From NCBI RefSeq assembly GCF_004349055.1, contig NZ_SMKX01000091.1, positions 1 through 35,101 on the forward strand: a stretch of 35,101 bases of DNA, written 5' to 3'. The position numbers and the translations under genes were made by a program. The stretch comes from Kribbella antibiotica (GTDB lineage Bacteria > Actinomycetota > Actinomycetes > Propionibacteriales > Kribbellaceae). Positions 22,902 through 31,714 of this stretch are shown here, one piece after another (within the stretch, counting starts at the first letter, position 1; each line of letters opens with the position of its first letter). Below the pieces are notes generated by a model. That model was not told the origin of the DNA, did not search any database, and was given only the letters and a program-made list of their open reading frames with translations.

Positions 22902-25108
22902 GTCAGTCCGTAGAACTTGTCATCGGTGGGATGACCTGCGCCTCCTGTGCGATGCGGGTCGAGAAGAAGCTGAACCGGATGGACGGCGTCACCGCGACCG
23001 TCAACTACGCCACCGAGAAGGCAAAGGTCACGTATCCGGAGGGCACCACCCCGGACGACCTGGTCGCGACGGTGGAGAAGACCGGTTACACCGCAACGCT
23101 TCCGTCGCTTGAGGCTGCCGATGCGGTTGAGGTCGACGAGCTGCGGCCATTGCGTGAGCGGCTGCTTGTGAGCGCCGTACTGGCTGTGCCGGTGATTGCC
23201 TTCGGCATGATTCCGGCGCTGCAGTTCAACTTCTGGCAGTGGGCGTCGCTGACGCTCGCGTTCCCTGTGGTGACGTGGGCGGCCTGGCCGTTCCACAAGG
23301 CCATGTGGACGAACCTGCGGCACGGCGCCGCGACGATGGACACGCTGATCTCGGTCGGCGTGCTGAGCGCCTTCGGCTGGTCGCTGTATGCGCTGTTCCT
23401 CGGCTCGGCCGGTGAGCCGGGGATGACGATGCCGTTCACGCTGATCCCGTCGCGGGGCGGCGGCGCGGAGGAGATCTACCTCGAGGTCGCGGCCGGCGTG
23501 ACGACCTTCATCCTGGCCGGCCGGTACTTCGAAGCTCGTGCCAAGCGTCGTTCCGGGGCCGCCCTGCGCGCGCTGCTGGAGCTTGGCGCGAAAGACGTTG
23601 CTGTACTGCGCGATGGGGTCGAGACGCGGATTCCGGCCGAGCAGCTGAAGGTCGGGGACGAGTTCGTCGTCCGGCCTGGCGAGAAGATCGCGACCGATGG
23701 CGTGGTTGTCACCGGGAGCAGTGCGGTTGACGCGTCGATGCTGACGGGTGAGTCGGTGCCGGTTGAGGTCGGCGCAGGTGATGCGGTCGTCGGCGCCACC
23801 GTGAATGCCGGTGGGCGACTCGTGGTCCGCGCGACTCGGGTTGGCGGCGATACCCAGTTGGCGCAGATGGCACGGCTGGTGGAAGACGCGCAGAACGGGA
23901 AGGCCGCCGTACAGAGGCTTGCTGATCGGGTGTCCGGGGTGTTCGTGCCGGTCGTGATCGGGTTGGCGCTGGCCACGCTCGGGTTCTGGCTGGGAAATGG
24001 GTCGCCGGTCGAGGTCGCCTTCACCGCGGCGGTCGCCGTACTGATCATTGCTTGCCCTTGTGCGCTTGGGTTGGCCACGCCGACGGCGTTGCTGGTCGGA
24101 ACCGGTCGGGGCGCGCAGCTCGGCATCCTGATCAAGGGTCCCGAGGTGCTCGAGTCCACCCGCCGCGTCGACACCGTCGTCCTCGACAAGACCGGCACCG
24201 TGACGACCGGGCGGATGGAGCTGGTCGACGTATTGCTCGCTCCTGGTCAGGACCGCGGCGAGGTGCTGCGCTTGGCCGGAGCGCTGGAGCACTCCAGCGA
24301 GCACCCGATCGCGCAGGCCGTTGCCCGCGCCGCACTGGCGGCCGGGAAGCTGCCTGACGTCGAGGACTTCGGGAATGTCGCTGGTCTAGGCGTTCAGGGC
24401 ATCGTCGACGGGCATGCTGTGCTGGTCGGCCGCACGCAGCTGCTGGAGGAGTGGAGCCAGCACCTTCCCTCGGAGCTGGCGCACGCGAAAGAACACGCCG
24501 AAGCAGAAGGCAGTACGGCGGTAGCTGTCGGCTGGGACGGCCAGGCGCGCGCCGTACTGGTCGTCGCCGACACGGTGAAGCCGACCTCGGTGCAGGCCAT
24601 CAAGGACCTGAAGGCGCTTGGTCTCCGTCCGGTCCTGCTTACTGGCGACAACGAAGCCGTCGCGCAGAAGGTCGCCGCCGAAGTAGGCATCACCGAGGTC
24701 ATCGCCGAAGTCCTCCCCGCCGGCAAAGTCGACGCCATCAAACAACTCCAAGCCGAAGGCCGAGTCGTCGCGATGGTCGGCGACGGCGTCAACGACGCAG
24801 CCGCCCTGGCCCAAGCCGACCTAGGCCTCAGCATGGGCACCGGCACCGACGTAGCCATCGAAGCCAGCGACCTAACGCTCGTCCGCGGCGACCTCCGCGC
24901 CGCCGCAGACGCCATCCGCCTCTCCCGCAGCACCCTCCGCACCATCCGAGGCAACCTCTTCTGGGCCTTCGCCTACAACGTAGCCGCCCTCCCCCTAGCC
25001 GCCGCCGGTCTCCTCAACCCGATGCTCGCCGGCGCCGCCATGGCCCTCAGCTCGGTGTTCGTAGTAACCAACAGCCTCCGCCTCCGCCGCTTCCGCGCCC
25101 TCGCCTGA
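22898..25108 (+). CDS. copA: Cu(I)-exporting P-type ATPase CopA
   Basis: This 736-residue P1B-type ATPase has one N-terminal HMA domain (GMTCASC, Cys14 and Cys17) and eight membrane helices. It shows the TGE actuator loop (283-285), the CPC ion site (386-388), the phosphorylated Asp430 in DKTGT, the SEHPI loop and GDGVND. The YN pair and the MALSS motif near the C-terminus mark the copper(I) subgroup P1B-1. It pumps Cu(I) out of the cytoplasm using ATP. Its ATG overlaps the stop of the preceding gene by four bases, so it is translationally coupled. The last third uses unusually many C-ending codons in runs, but the frame is intact. It is the terminal gene of the copper operon, followed by a repeat-rich gap. 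Confidence 0.97.
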   Translation: MSQSVELVIGGMTCASCAMRVEKKLNRMDGVTATVNYATEKAKVTYPEGTTPDDLVATVEKTGYTATLPSLEAADAVEVDELRPLRERLLVSAVLAVPVIAFGMIPALQFNFWQWASLTLAFPVVTWAAWPFHKAMWTNLRHGAATMDTLISVGVLSAFGWSLYALFLGSAGEPGMTMPFTLIPSRGGGAEEIYLEVAAGVTTFILAGRYFEARAKRRSGAALRALLELGAKDVAVLRDGVETRIPAEQLKVGDEFVVRPGEKIATDGVVVTGSSAVDASMLTGESVPVEVGAGDAVVGATVNAGGRLVVRATRVGGDTQLAQMARLVEDAQNGKAAVQRLADRVSGVFVPVVIGLALATLGFWLGNGSPVEVAFTAAVAVLIIACPCALGLATPTALLVGTGRGAQLGILIKGPEVLESTRRVDTVVLDKTGTVTTGRMELVDVLLAPGQDRGEVLRLAGALEHSSEHPIAQAVARAALAAGKLPDVEDFGNVAGLGVQGIVDGHAVLVGRTQLLEEWSQHLPSELAHAKEHAEAEGSTAVAVGWDGQARAVLVVADTVKPTSVQAIKDLKALGLRPVLLTGDNEAVAQKVAAEVGITEVIAEVLPAGKVDAIKQLQAEGRVVAMVGDGVNDAAALAQADLGLSMGTGTDVAIEASDLTLVRGDLRAAADAIRLSRSTLRTIRGNLFWAFAYNVAALPLAAAGLLNPMLAGAAMALSSVFVVTNSLRLRRFRALA

Positions 25109-25111
25109 TCC

Positions 25112-25200
25112 CCATTTGGTGGGCTGACCCATCGCGTTGTGGGTCTACCCACCGCATGCGGCTGGCCCACCCACATTGCCGTGGGCGGGCCCATCAAATG
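25112..25200. repeat. 89-base palindromic repeat, copy B
   Basis: This is the counterpart of 2806-2894 in opposite orientation. It contains 14-base palindromes GTGGGNNNNCCCAY at 25119-25132, 25139-25152 and 25181-25194, with a degenerate one at 25158-25170, spaced about 20 bases. It begins three bases after the copA stop codon and may act as a terminator or protein-binding array. Confidence 0.7.
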
Positions 25201-25217
25201 TGGTCGTTCGACAACAA

Positions 25218-25580
25218 TCGCCAAAGTTGCCGTACGACCACATTCGGGCGTGCGGCCTGAACGAATCGACGACTGCACGTGCTGCCTCGGCCTGAGGCTG
25301 CCACTCCGCGTGACCTGCTACCAGCGACGCCGTGCGAGGACCACCACCTGTCGTTCGTGCCGACCACCCCTGCCCGCTGGCCGCTTCCTCTTCTCGCGGA
25401 AACTGCGGCACTGCACGAAGAGCTGCAGGTAGCAGTTGCAGTACCCATCCATACGCTGGAGCCCGGCGCGAGGTGCCGCGAGATGGCGACTACCTGCAGT
25501 CGCTCGTGCCGCTGCCTGTTCGGTGTTCGGCGATTACCGAACACCGAACAGCCAACGTGGTCGTACGGCCACTTTGGCGA
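25218..25580. mobile_element. possible MITE-like segment
   Basis: The 24 bases at each end (25218-25241 and 25557-25580) are inverted copies that match at 23 of 24 positions, starting TCGCCAAAGTTGCC on the left and ending ACTTTGGCGA on the right. Each end is also inside a hairpin: 25197-25210 with 25231-25244 on the left, and 25556-25563 with 25588-25595 plus CCACTTT/AAAGTGG on the right. No transposase frame and no clear target duplication are seen, so this is either a small non-autonomous element or two copies of a short palindromic repeat. Confidence 0.4.
25516..25551. terminator. 15-base-stem hairpin
   Basis: CTGTTCGGTGTTCGG at 25516-25530 pairs perfectly with 25537-25551 around CGATTA. 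No T-run follows on either strand. It lies 180 bases past the end of the GH13 gene and could stop transcription from either side. Confidence 0.5.
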
Positions 25581-25730
25581 AAGTGGGCGACCACGCGTCA
25601 CCGCAGGCCGGGGGCGTACCGACCGACGGGTAGTCGTCCTAGTTGGCCGAGGTCGCCAGGCGGCGGTGCGCCGCGGTAGTTGCGATCGAGCCGACCACTA
25701 CCCGTTCGTCGGTACGCCACCTACACCTAC

Positions 25731-27272
25731 CTAGCGGATCCAGGCGGTGGTGTCTGGGGGGAGTTGGCCGTTGTCCAGGGGGCTGCTGGTGAGGAGGAGT
25801 TCCTGGTGGGGTGGGAGGTTGACCGGGGCATCCGAGAGGTTGGTGATGCTGGTCAGGTTTTCGCGGCTGAACGAGAGGACGCCGGGGGCGGTGTCTTGCC
25901 AGGTTAGGGTTCCGTCGCCCAGGTGGTGGCGGCGGATCGCTAGGGCGTTGCGGTAGAGGGCGAGCATGGAGTTTTGGTCGGCTTGCTGGGACTCGACGGT
26001 GAGGTTTTTCCAGTCGGCTGGTTGCGGGAGCCAGGGGGTTCCGGTGCCGAAGCCGAAGGGGGGTTCTTTGGCGGACCACGGGAGGGGGACGCGGCAGCCG
26101 TCGCGGCCTCGGTCGGTGCCGTTGGAGCGGGCGAAGATGGGGTCTTGGAGGAGCTCGTTGGGGAGGTCTTCCACCTCGGGGAGGCCTAGTTCTTCGCCTT
26201 GGTAGACGTAGACGGCGCCGGGGAGGGCCATCGCGAGCAGGGCCGCGGCGCGGGCTCGGCGTTCGCCGAGGACCAGGTCGGTGTGCATGCCGTGCTTGCG
26301 GTCCTGGTGCGAGAACGACGTGTCGGGGCGGCCGTACTTGGTGACCGGGCGGGTGACGTCGTGGTTGGACAGAACCCAGGTCGGTGGTGCGCCGATCGGG
26401 ACGTGGGTGGCGAGGGTGAGGTCGATGGAGGCCTTCAGCTCGGCGGCTTCCCAGGGGCGGGAGAGGAAGTCGAAGTTGAAGGCGGTGTGCATCTCGTCGG
26501 GGCGCAGGTAGAGCGCGAAGCGTTCCTGGTCCGGCATCCACATCTCGCCGACGAGGAAGCGGCCGTCGTACGAGTCGGTGATGCGGCGCCACTCGCGGTA
26601 GACGTCGTGCACCTCGTCGTGGTCGGTGTAGGACTCCTCGATGCTGTCCAGATCCTTGAACAGTACGGCGGCGCTGTCGATCCGGATGCCGTCGACGCCG
26701 CGGTCCAGCCAGAACCGGAGGATGTCGTGGAACTCCTCGACGACCTCGGGGTTGCGCCAGTTGAAGTCGGGCTGCTCCGGAGCGAACAGGTGCAGGTACC
26801 ACTCCCCGTCCGGGACCTGCGTCCACGCGGGACCGTTGAAGATCGACTGCCAATCATTTGGCGGCAGATCGCCGCGCCCGGCGCGGAAGATGAAGCGCTC
26901 CCGCTCCGGTGAACCCGGGCCGGCCTGCAGGGCCTGGACGAACCAGTCCTGCTGGTCGGAGCCGTGGTTCGGGACGATGTCGATGATGGTGCGGATGTTC
27001 AGCGCATGCGCCTCGGCGATATAGGCCTCGGCTTCGGCGAGCGTGCCGAAGGCCGGGTCGATCGCACGGTAGTCGGCGACGTCGTACCCGCCGTCGGCCA
27101 TCGGCGACGGGTACCAGGGGTTGAGCCAGATCGCGTCGACGCCGAGCTCGGCCAGGTACGGCAACTTCGCGCGCAGACCGGCGAGATCGCCGATCCCGTC
27201 GTCGTTGCCGTCGGCAAAGCTGCGCAGGTAGACCTGGTAGATCGCTGCGCCACGCCACCATTCGTCGGCCAT
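25731..27272 (-). CDS. GH13 alpha-glucosidase
   Basis: This 513-residue enzyme is a glycoside hydrolase family 13 member of the oligo-1,6-glucosidase/alpha-glucosidase type. The four conserved regions are visible: DIVPNH, GIRIDS with nucleophile Asp199, VGEMW with acid/base Glu243, and SNHD with Asp304. The QPDFNW and YQGEELGLPEV segments also fit the alpha-glucosidase group. There is no signal peptide, so it hydrolyses imported malto- or isomalto-oligosaccharides or related glucosides inside the cell. It starts nine bases after the permease stop codon; the ribosome site AGGAG overlaps that stop, so it is the last gene of the sugar-uptake operon. Confidence 0.95.
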   Translation of the reverse strand: MADEWWRGAAIYQVYLRSFADGNDDGIGDLAGLRAKLPYLAELGVDAIWLNPWYPSPMADGGYDVADYRAIDPAFGTLAEAEAYIAEAHALNIRTIIDIVPNHGSDQQDWFVQALQAGPGSPERERFIFRAGRGDLPPNDWQSIFNGPAWTQVPDGEWYLHLFAPEQPDFNWRNPEVVEEFHDILRFWLDRGVDGIRIDSAAVLFKDLDSIEESYTDHDEVHDVYREWRRITDSYDGRFLVGEMWMPDQERFALYLRPDEMHTAFNFDFLSRPWEAAELKASIDLTLATHVPIGAPPTWVLSNHDVTRPVTKYGRPDTSFSHQDRKHGMHTDLVLGERRARAAALLAMALPGAVYVYQGEELGLPEVEDLPNELLQDPIFARSNGTDRGRDGCRVPLPWSAKEPPFGFGTGTPWLPQPADWKNLTVESQQADQNSMLALYRNALAIRRHHLGDGTLTWQDTAPGVLSFSRENLTSITNLSDAPVNLPPHQELLLTSSPLDNGQLPPDTTAWIR

Positions 27273-27281
27273 CGAAGCTCC

Positions 27282-28151
27282 TTAACCTTTGAGGGAACCG
27301 GCGGTGAGACCGGCCATGATGCTGCGCTGGAACACGAAGAAAACAAGGATGGTCGGCAGGCTGGCGATCACCAGCGACGCGATCAGCACGTTCTGCGGCA
27401 TCTGCGCGGACAGCGACGCGATACCGACGCTGATCGACATCTTGTCGGTCTCCGGCAGCACCAGCAGCGGCCAGACGAAGTCCTTCCAGACCGTCACGAC
27501 GGACAGGATCGAGACCACGCCGAGGATCGGCCGCGACACCGGCAGCACGATCGACCAGAGGATCCGCATCGGCGAGGCACCGTCGATCTCGGCCGCCTCG
27601 AGCAGCTCTTTGGGGATCGAGTCGAAGAACCGCTTGAGCAGGAACACGAAGAACCCGTTCGCTGCCGCCGGCAACCAAATCGCCCATGGCGTGTTGAGCA
27701 GGTCCCAGTGCAGGATCGGCAGATCCTTCGCCACCAGGTACGTCGGCAGCAGGAGCACCATCGGCGGGATCATCAGCGTGGCCAGCATCAGTCCGAGGAC
27801 CACTTTGCCGAACATCGGCCGGAGCTTCGACAACGAGTACGCCGCCGTCACGTCGACTGCCAACGTGAACAGCCACGCACCCCCGGCGTACAGGACGGTG
27901 TTCTTCAGGAAGACGCCGAGCTGAAGCTGGTTCCAGGCCTCGACGTAGACGCCGAAGTCGAAGTGCTGGGGGAAGAAGCTCGGCGGGATCTGGGCCAGCT
28001 CGTCGGGTGACTTCAGGGCGCCGGTGATCATCCAGTACAGCGGGAAGACGAAGGCGCCGGTGAAGCCGACCACGGTGATCACCAGGATCGACCAGTAGAG
28101 GATCTTGCCGCGCGGGGTCTGCAAGGCCAGCGGGGACACCAGGGTTCTCAT
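27282..28151 (-). CDS. carbohydrate ABC transporter permease (MalG-type)
   Basis: This 289-residue membrane protein of the MalG/LacG type has six predicted TM helices and the ATPase-contact EAA loop, seen as EAAEIDGASPMRILWSIVLP near residue 195. It pairs with the MalF-type subunit encoded just upstream; the genes overlap by four bases (ATGA). Together with the lipoprotein at 29098-30471 it imports a sugar, probably an alpha-glucoside given the GH13 gene that follows. No ATPase gene belongs to the operon. Confidence 0.93.
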   Translation of the reverse strand: MRTLVSPLALQTPRGKILYWSILVITVVGFTGAFVFPLYWMITGALKSPDELAQIPPSFFPQHFDFGVYVEAWNQLQLGVFLKNTVLYAGGAWLFTLAVDVTAAYSLSKLRPMFGKVVLGLMLATLMIPPMVLLLPTYLVAKDLPILHWDLLNTPWAIWLPAAANGFFVFLLKRFFDSIPKELLEAAEIDGASPMRILWSIVLPVSRPILGVVSILSVVTVWKDFVWPLLVLPETDKMSISVGIASLSAQMPQNVLIASLVIASLPTILVFFVFQRSIMAGLTAGSLKG

Positions 28152-29098
28152 CGCTCCGCCTCCCGGGAGACTCGCAGGTAGATCGTCGAGAACACCATCA
28201 GCACGATCATCAGCATCAGGCCGAGGGCGCTACCGCCACCGAAGTCACCGAAGTTGAACGCGTACTGGTACATCAGGTAGGCGACCGTGACGGTCGCGTT
28301 CTCGGGACCGCCGCCGGTGAGCAGGTACGGCTCGATGAAGACCTGCATGGTCGCAACGACCTGCAGGAGCAGCATGACGAGCAAGATCAGCTTGGTCTGC
28401 GGGACCGTCACGTGCCAGATCCGCCGGAACAGCCCGGCACCGTCGAGCTCGGCGGACTCGTAGAGATCACCGGGGATGCTCTGCAACGCGGCCAGGTAGA
28501 TGAGGGTGCCGGTGCCGAGGTTCATCCAGGTCGACACGAGCACGAGGCTGATGAGCGCCGTACTGGTCGAGTCCAGCCAGGCCAGCGGCGGGATGCCGAA
28601 CGTGCCCAGGATCTGGTTGAACAGGCCGGCACCCGGGTCGTAGAACCACTTGAACAGCAGTACGGCGACCGCCGGCGGAAGCATCACCGGGAGGTACACG
28701 ACGAACCGCAGGTACGCCTTCGCGTGCTTGAGTTCGTTGAGCACGATCGCGAGCACGAACGGTACGGCGTACCCGACGACCAGCGCGAGCGCGCTGAAGA
28801 TCGCGGTGTTCAGCCAGGCCTGCCGGAACGCCGGATCCTCGATGACGTTGCGGAAGTTGTCGAAGCCGACCCACTTCCCCGGGTCGACGAAGTTGTTCTC
28901 CTGGAAGGAGAGCACGACCTCGCGGACCATCGGATACCAGGAGAACAAGGCGAAACAGATCAGTGCACCGCACAGGAATCCGTACGCCGTCAGGTTCCGC
29001 CCGACGCTGCGTTTCAGGGCACCACGGCCGTCAACGTCCGGGCGCGGGCCCGCCGCCCTCGACTGAGGACGGCGTACCCGCTCTTGGGTGACAGTCAT
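28148..29098 (-). CDS. carbohydrate ABC transporter permease (MalF-type)
   Basis: This 316-residue membrane protein resembles MalF/UgpA-type permeases. It has a cytoplasmic N-terminus of about 30 residues, six TM segments and the EAA loop ESAELDGAGLFRRIWHVTVP near residue 215. It lies between the binding protein and the second permease: its ATG shares one base with the stop of the binding-protein gene (TAATG), and its own stop overlaps the MalG-type start by four. Such overlaps keep subunit ratios fixed. It forms the heterodimeric channel of the sugar importer. Confidence 0.93.
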   Translation of the reverse strand: MTVTQERVRRPQSRAAGPRPDVDGRGALKRSVGRNLTAYGFLCGALICFALFSWYPMVREVVLSFQENNFVDPGKWVGFDNFRNVIEDPAFRQAWLNTAIFSALALVVGYAVPFVLAIVLNELKHAKAYLRFVVYLPVMLPPAVAVLLFKWFYDPGAGLFNQILGTFGIPPLAWLDSTSTALISLVLVSTWMNLGTGTLIYLAALQSIPGDLYESAELDGAGLFRRIWHVTVPQTKLILLVMLLLQVVATMQVFIEPYLLTGGGPENATVTVAYLMYQYAFNFGDFGGGSALGLMLMIVLMVFSTIYLRVSREAER

Positions 29099-30471
29099 TA
29101 CGTGTTCTTTGCCAGGATCTTGTTGGCCTTGGACTCGGCGTCGCTGAGCAGCTTGTCGATGTCGGCGTCCTGACGAGTCAGTACGGCGGACATCGCGACG
29201 TCGAGGACGGCGTACAGCTCCTGTGCCTTCGGCGGCTCGAGCTTGTTCGTGATCGAGGCCTGCGCCGTCACGTACGGCGTGAAGTGGTCGACCGGGACCG
29301 TCGCGAACTGCTTGCGCAGGGCAACAATTTCCTTACCGGTGGCCGAGTCGCCGTACAGGTCCGGGATCGGGAGACCGACCGGGCGGCCCTGCTCCTTGGC
29401 ACGCTGGTAGTTGAACTGACCCTGGCCCGGCGTGAGCTCGTGGAACTCCAGCCAGAGCAGACCGGCATTGATCTTCTCCGGCGTGGCCTTCGGGTTGAAC
29501 ATGTAGCCGTCACCACCGCTCAGCGACGACTTGCCCTCGGACTCCGGTACGGCGGTCACTCCGTAGTCCTCGAACTTGCCCTGGAAGTCGTTGTTCACCG
29601 ACTGCACGACGTCGGGTGCACCGATCATCATGCCGAGCTTGCCGGAACCCATCATCCGCATCAGGTCTTCCCACTGCAGCAACTGCTTGCTGCCCATGGC
29701 GTTGTCGTTCCAGCGCATCGTCTTCAGGTTCTCGAGGACCGCCTTGCCCTCGGCGCTGTTGAAGGCTGCGGTCTTGCCGTCCTCGCCGACCATCGAGCCG
29801 CCGCGGGCGTACAGCGACGCGGCGAAGTGCCAGCCGCCGGTGTTGCCTGCGGAGTACTCACCGAAGCCGGTGTACCCGGCGCCGAGACCGGCGATCTTCT
29901 TGGCCGCTGCCTGCACCTCGGCCCACGTCTTCGGCGGGGTGTCCGGGTTGAGCCCGGCCTGCGTGAACAGCTTGCGGTTGTAGACCAGGCCCATGTTGTA
30001 GTTGTTGCGGGGCACACCGTAGGTCTTGTCCTCGGACTTGAAGACACCCTGGACATCCGGGCGCAGGTCCTTGGTCGCCTTCACATCGCCGATGTACTGG
30101 CTGATGTCGGCGGCCTGACGGGCCTTGATGATCTTCTGGACGTCGGTGTAGTAGACGTAGAACACGTCCTCCTGGGACCCGCCGGCCAACTTCGCCTGGA
30201 AGGTGTCCGGGTTGATGCAGGGAAACGCATCCTTGCTCTCGATGGTGATGTTCGGGTGCAGTTTCTGGAACGCGACCACGTCGGCGTCCCAGCCTTCCCG
30301 TTCCTTCGCGTTGCTCTTCGGTGGCTGACAGCCAACCGTGATCTTGACCGGTCCGTCCGCTCCACCGGAGCCCTGGGCCCCCGGCTTGTCGTCCCCCGAG
30401 CCGCAAGACACGGCCCCCAGCCCGAGTCCCGCTACCAGCAGCAGGCTGAGCCCGCGGCGCCTTGTCGTCAT
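29098..30471 (-). CDS. sugar ABC transporter substrate-binding lipoprotein
   Basis: This 457-residue extracytoplasmic binding protein has a signal sequence ending in a lipobox (LGAVSC, Cys23), so it is tethered to the membrane. The mature part is a family 1 (MalE-like) solute-binding protein; FYVYYTDVQKI and VGYKIKFG-like segments are replaced here by VFYVYYTDVQKIIKARQ and MFNPKATPEKINAGLLWLEF. It captures the sugar and hands it to the two permeases downstream. I chose the ATG at 30471 with GGGAGAGGG ahead of it; a longer frame from 30522 would put 17 extra residues before the signal peptide. Candidate LacI-type half-sites lie 55-80 bases upstream. Confidence 0.93.
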   Translation of the reverse strand: MTTRRRGLSLLLVAGLGLGAVSCGSGDDKPGAQGSGGADGPVKITVGCQPPKSNAKEREGWDADVVAFQKLHPNITIESKDAFPCINPDTFQAKLAGGSQEDVFYVYYTDVQKIIKARQAADISQYIGDVKATKDLRPDVQGVFKSEDKTYGVPRNNYNMGLVYNRKLFTQAGLNPDTPPKTWAEVQAAAKKIAGLGAGYTGFGEYSAGNTGGWHFAASLYARGGSMVGEDGKTAAFNSAEGKAVLENLKTMRWNDNAMGSKQLLQWEDLMRMMGSGKLGMMIGAPDVVQSVNNDFQGKFEDYGVTAVPESEGKSSLSGGDGYMFNPKATPEKINAGLLWLEFHELTPGQGQFNYQRAKEQGRPVGLPIPDLYGDSATGKEIVALRKQFATVPVDHFTPYVTAQASITNKLEPPKAQELYAVLDVAMSAVLTRQDADIDKLLSDAESKANKILAKNT

Positions 30472-30526
30472 GTTGAACCCTCTCCCTCGACTCTGCGCCA
30501 CACCGTAGGGTTGTCGACACATGAGC

Positions 30527-30549
30527 GCAATACTTCAAGAGAAGATTGC
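30527..30549 (-). promoter_or_regulatory. candidate operator of the sugar-uptake operon
   Basis: GCAATACTTC (30527-30536) and GAAGATTGC (30541-30549) form an inverted repeat with one bulged base around AAGA. The TTGCAA-type half-sites resemble those in front of both lacI genes, though with wider spacing. It lies upstream of the binding-protein gene and is a candidate site for one or both LacI regulators. Confidence 0.45.
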
Positions 30550-30593
30550 AAAAACGTGACTTATGTCAGGATGTGGTCACGCCTGAACGCACG

Positions 30594-30625
30594 AATGCCC
30601 CGTTCACGTGGGTGAACGGGGCATT
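30594..30625. terminator. terminator of the second lacI gene
   Basis: AATGCCCCGTTCAC at 30594-30607 pairs perfectly over 14 bases with 30612-30625 around GTGG. It begins 12 bases beyond the stop codon of the lacI-type gene and separates it from the promoter of the sugar operon. Confidence 0.85.
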
Positions 30626-30637
30626 ACTTTGAGTGAG

Positions 30638-31627
30638 CTAGGTGCGCGCCGGCGCAGTCGACGCCCGTACGACGAGCTCCGGCTCGAAGAGGAGTTCGTC
30701 GGTGGCGACCGCGGCCCGCTCGATGAGCGCCATCAGCATCTCGACGGCCGCCCGGCCCATCGCGTCGATGGGCTGCCGAACCGTGGTGAGGGGCGGGTCG
30801 GTGCAGTTCATCATCGCGGAGTCGTCGTACCCGATCACAGAAACATCCTTGGGTACGTCGAGCCCGGCCCGGCGGACCGCACGAATCGCGCCGAGGGCGA
30901 GGATGTCGCTCGCGCAGACGATCCCCGTGACGCCGGCCGCGACCAACCGAGTGGCGGCGGCGTGACCGCCTTCGAGCGAGAACATCGTGTGCTCGACCAG
31001 CTTCGGATCGCCCTCCAAGTTGAGGAAGGCATCCAGTTTGCGCCGCGACGGAATGTGATCGCGCGGCCCGAGAACCATGCCGATCCGCTGGTGTCCGAGC
31101 GTACGAAGGTGGCCGATCGCCATCTCCGCGGCGACGTGATCATCCGAGGACACCTGCGGGAAGCCGAGGTGATCGACTGCTGCGTTGACCAGGACGGTCG
31201 GCAGCTTCCGCTCTTGGATCAGCTCGTAGTGAGCGTGCGGCGCATCCGCCTGGGAGTAGAAACCGCCGGCGAAAACGACCCCGGAAACCTGCTGCTGGAG
31301 GAGCAGGTCGACGTAGTCCGCCTCGGACACTCCACCGACCGTGCGGGTGCAGAGCAAGGAAGTGAAACCTTGCTGCGCCAACGCTCCCCCGACGACCTCC
31401 GCGAACGCGGGGAAGATCGGGTTCTGCAACTCCGGCAGCACCAGCCCGACAAGCCGGGCCCGGTCGCCGCGCAATTGCGTCGGCCGCTCATAACCCAGCA
31501 CGTCGAGCGCCGTGAGTACCGCTTCCCGGGTCGCCTCGGAGACGCCGGGCTTGCCGTTCAGCACCCGGCTCACGGTCGCCTCGCTGACGCCGACCTTCTT
31601 GGCCACCTCTGCAAGTCGTCGTGTCAT
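30638..31627 (-). CDS. LacI family transcriptional regulator
   Basis: This 329-residue LacI-type repressor has a helix-turn-helix (LAEVAKKVGVSEATVSRVLNG) at about residues 5-25 and a sugar-sensing domain from about residue 57 (LVGLVLPELQNPIFPAFAEVV). It sits upstream of the sugar-uptake operon on the same strand, separated from it by a terminator and the candidate operator, and is its likely repressor. It is a paralogue of the protein encoded at 15138-16157, sharing the recognition helix and much of the effector domain. The ATG at 31627 gives the normal length; a longer frame continues upstream through the operator and an antisense region and is not real. An overlapping operator pair lies 24-47 bases before the start. 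Confidence 0.93.
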   Translation of the reverse strand: MTRRLAEVAKKVGVSEATVSRVLNGKPGVSEATREAVLTALDVLGYERPTQLRGDRARLVGLVLPELQNPIFPAFAEVVGGALAQQGFTSLLCTRTVGGVSEADYVDLLLQQQVSGVVFAGGFYSQADAPHAHYELIQERKLPTVLVNAAVDHLGFPQVSSDDHVAAEMAIGHLRTLGHQRIGMVLGPRDHIPSRRKLDAFLNLEGDPKLVEHTMFSLEGGHAAATRLVAAGVTGIVCASDILALGAIRAVRRAGLDVPKDVSVIGYDDSAMMNCTDPPLTTVRQPIDAMGRAAVEMLMALIERAAVATDELLFEPELVVRASTAPART

Positions 31628-31650
31628 GACGCAAACTCTACGCCTATTCA

Positions 31651-31674
31651 CGCAACTTCTTGCAACGGTTTGCG
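31651..31674. promoter_or_regulatory. LacI-type operator pair
   Basis: GCAACTTCTTGC (31652-31663) and GCAACGGTTTGC (31662-31673) are two overlapping dyads. The first equals, on the minus strand, the TGCAAGAARTTGC motif found before the other lacI gene. The second has the central CG typical of LacI-family operators. Confidence 0.65.
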
Positions 31675-31714
31675 TAGTCGCTGAATTCTCAATATTCCTG
31701 ACAGACTGGTCGAC

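Larger units (their letters stand above)
25109..25730. other. gene-free convergent gap with repeats
   Basis: These 622 bases between copA and the convergent GH13 gene contain no frame that I would call a gene; the open frames lack ribosome sites and look like random GC-rich translation. The gap holds repeat copy B, a segment bounded by inverted repeats, a 15-base-stem hairpin, and a further perfect ten-base inverted repeat (25423-25432 with 25490-25499). Confidence 0.6.

Noticed and set aside
22655..24304. 549-residue minus-strand open frame opposite copA
   Set aside because: It is antisense to the catalytic core of CopA and has no recognisable domain or ribosome site.
25279..25734. 151-residue open frame in the gap after copA
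   Set aside because: It has no ribosome site or recognisable product and cuts through two hairpins and a terminal inverted repeat.
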